Assembly (NCBI GenBank): GCA_029204225.1
Contig: CM055113.1
Location: forward strand, 31,732,383-31,796,382
Length of the DNA: 64,000 bases
DNA from: Diphasiastrum complanatum
Taxonomy: Eukaryota > Streptophyta > Lycopodiopsida > Lycopodiales > Lycopodiaceae
Reading direction: 5' to 3'
The notes under the pieces were generated by a model. The model was not told where the DNA came from and did no database searches. It saw only the letters and a list, made by a program, of their open reading frames with translations. Within the stretch, counting starts at the first letter, position 1, and the number at the start of each line of letters is the position of its first letter. The position numbers were made by a program, and so were the translations under genes. Shown piece by piece: positions 63,956-64,000 of this stretch.

Positions 63956-64000
63956 GTAGCGCAGGCATCCCAAAGGGAGCCGGGAACCACGACTTAGCTT
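63955..64000 (-). repeat. 5' LTR of G4, partial
   Basis: Only the last 46 bp (ending tgcctgcgctaca on the minus strand) are inside the window. Confidence 0.8.

Larger units (their letters stand above)
60124..64000 (-). mobile_element. G-type element, copy G4, rearranged and running off the window
   Basis: Its LTRs end tgcctacgctaca (60124) and tgcctgcgctaca (63955), different from the G1/G2 LTR end. The gag-protease frame is closely related to that of G2. A leader with a tandem array precedes a primer site at 63952-63939. The gag N-terminal half is missing. An inverted LTR fragment and about 1.4 kb of unrelated sequence replace it. Confidence 0.75.

Overview
This window looks like nuclear DNA of a land plant with a large, retrotransposon-rich genome. 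The evidence is nested Ty1/copia and Ty3/gypsy LTR elements primed by initiator tRNA-Met (TGGTATCAGAG primer sites), a CACTA-type transposase remnant, long AG/CT microsatellites and a host gene with plant-like introns. I cannot place the species. Nearly all of the sequence is mobile-element material at different ages. The one clearly recognisable cellular gene is an RBR (RING1-IBR-RING2) E3 ubiquitin ligase at 8469-10749, in four exons whose splice phases all fit. A cluster of small, unrecognised, possibly intron-bearing genes lies at 41.8-47.3 kb.

Layout, left to right. 1-7293: 3' part of a gypsy-like gag-protease family (called G here; copy G1). It is interrupted at 82-5781 by a young non-autonomous copia-type element with seemingly identical 865-bp LTRs, a structured leader and one long open frame. 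7294-7800: the protease half of the older gypsy element into which G1 was inserted. 8.3-10.8 kb: the RBR gene. 10.9-14.0 kb: decayed LINE-like and copia pieces. 15.0-24.9 kb: gypsy gag, copia gag with its LTR, a gypsy/copia/gypsy pol mosaic, and a second copia gag/LTR series. 24934-28938: a copia element with both LTRs but lacking protease and integrase. 28.9-40.3 kb: gag and pol remnants of several families, including an unknown Gln-rich coiled-coil frame at 32.4-33.7 kb. 40.5-40.9 kb: two long AG arrays. 41-47.3 kb: CACTA remnant plus unknown genes. 47.3-52.2 kb: copia element (minus strand) carrying a gypsy integrase fragment, then another copia LTR. 52209-56649: G copy 2 (minus strand). 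56.65-58.3 kb: the other half of the gypsy protease region and a copia RT/RNase H remnant. 60.1-64.0 kb: G-type copy 4 (minus strand), rearranged, with a tandem-repeat leader.

Three themes recur. First, the dead frames are broken mostly by stops that one C-to-T change explains (CAG to TAG, CAA to TAA, CGA to TGA), often with no frameshift over 1-2 kb, as expected from deamination of methylated cytosine. Second, elements are chimeric: gypsy and copia pieces are joined inside coding domains, and gag-only or gag-protease-only elements keep intact LTR, primer site and polypurine tract, so they would have moved in trans. Third, the LTRs of one copia lineage are packed with CACGTG palindromes, and the leader of the youngest element carries repeated hairpins whose stems co-vary. 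The junction sequences also show that copies G1 and G2 sit at the same nucleotide of the same older element, which implies duplication of a composite locus.
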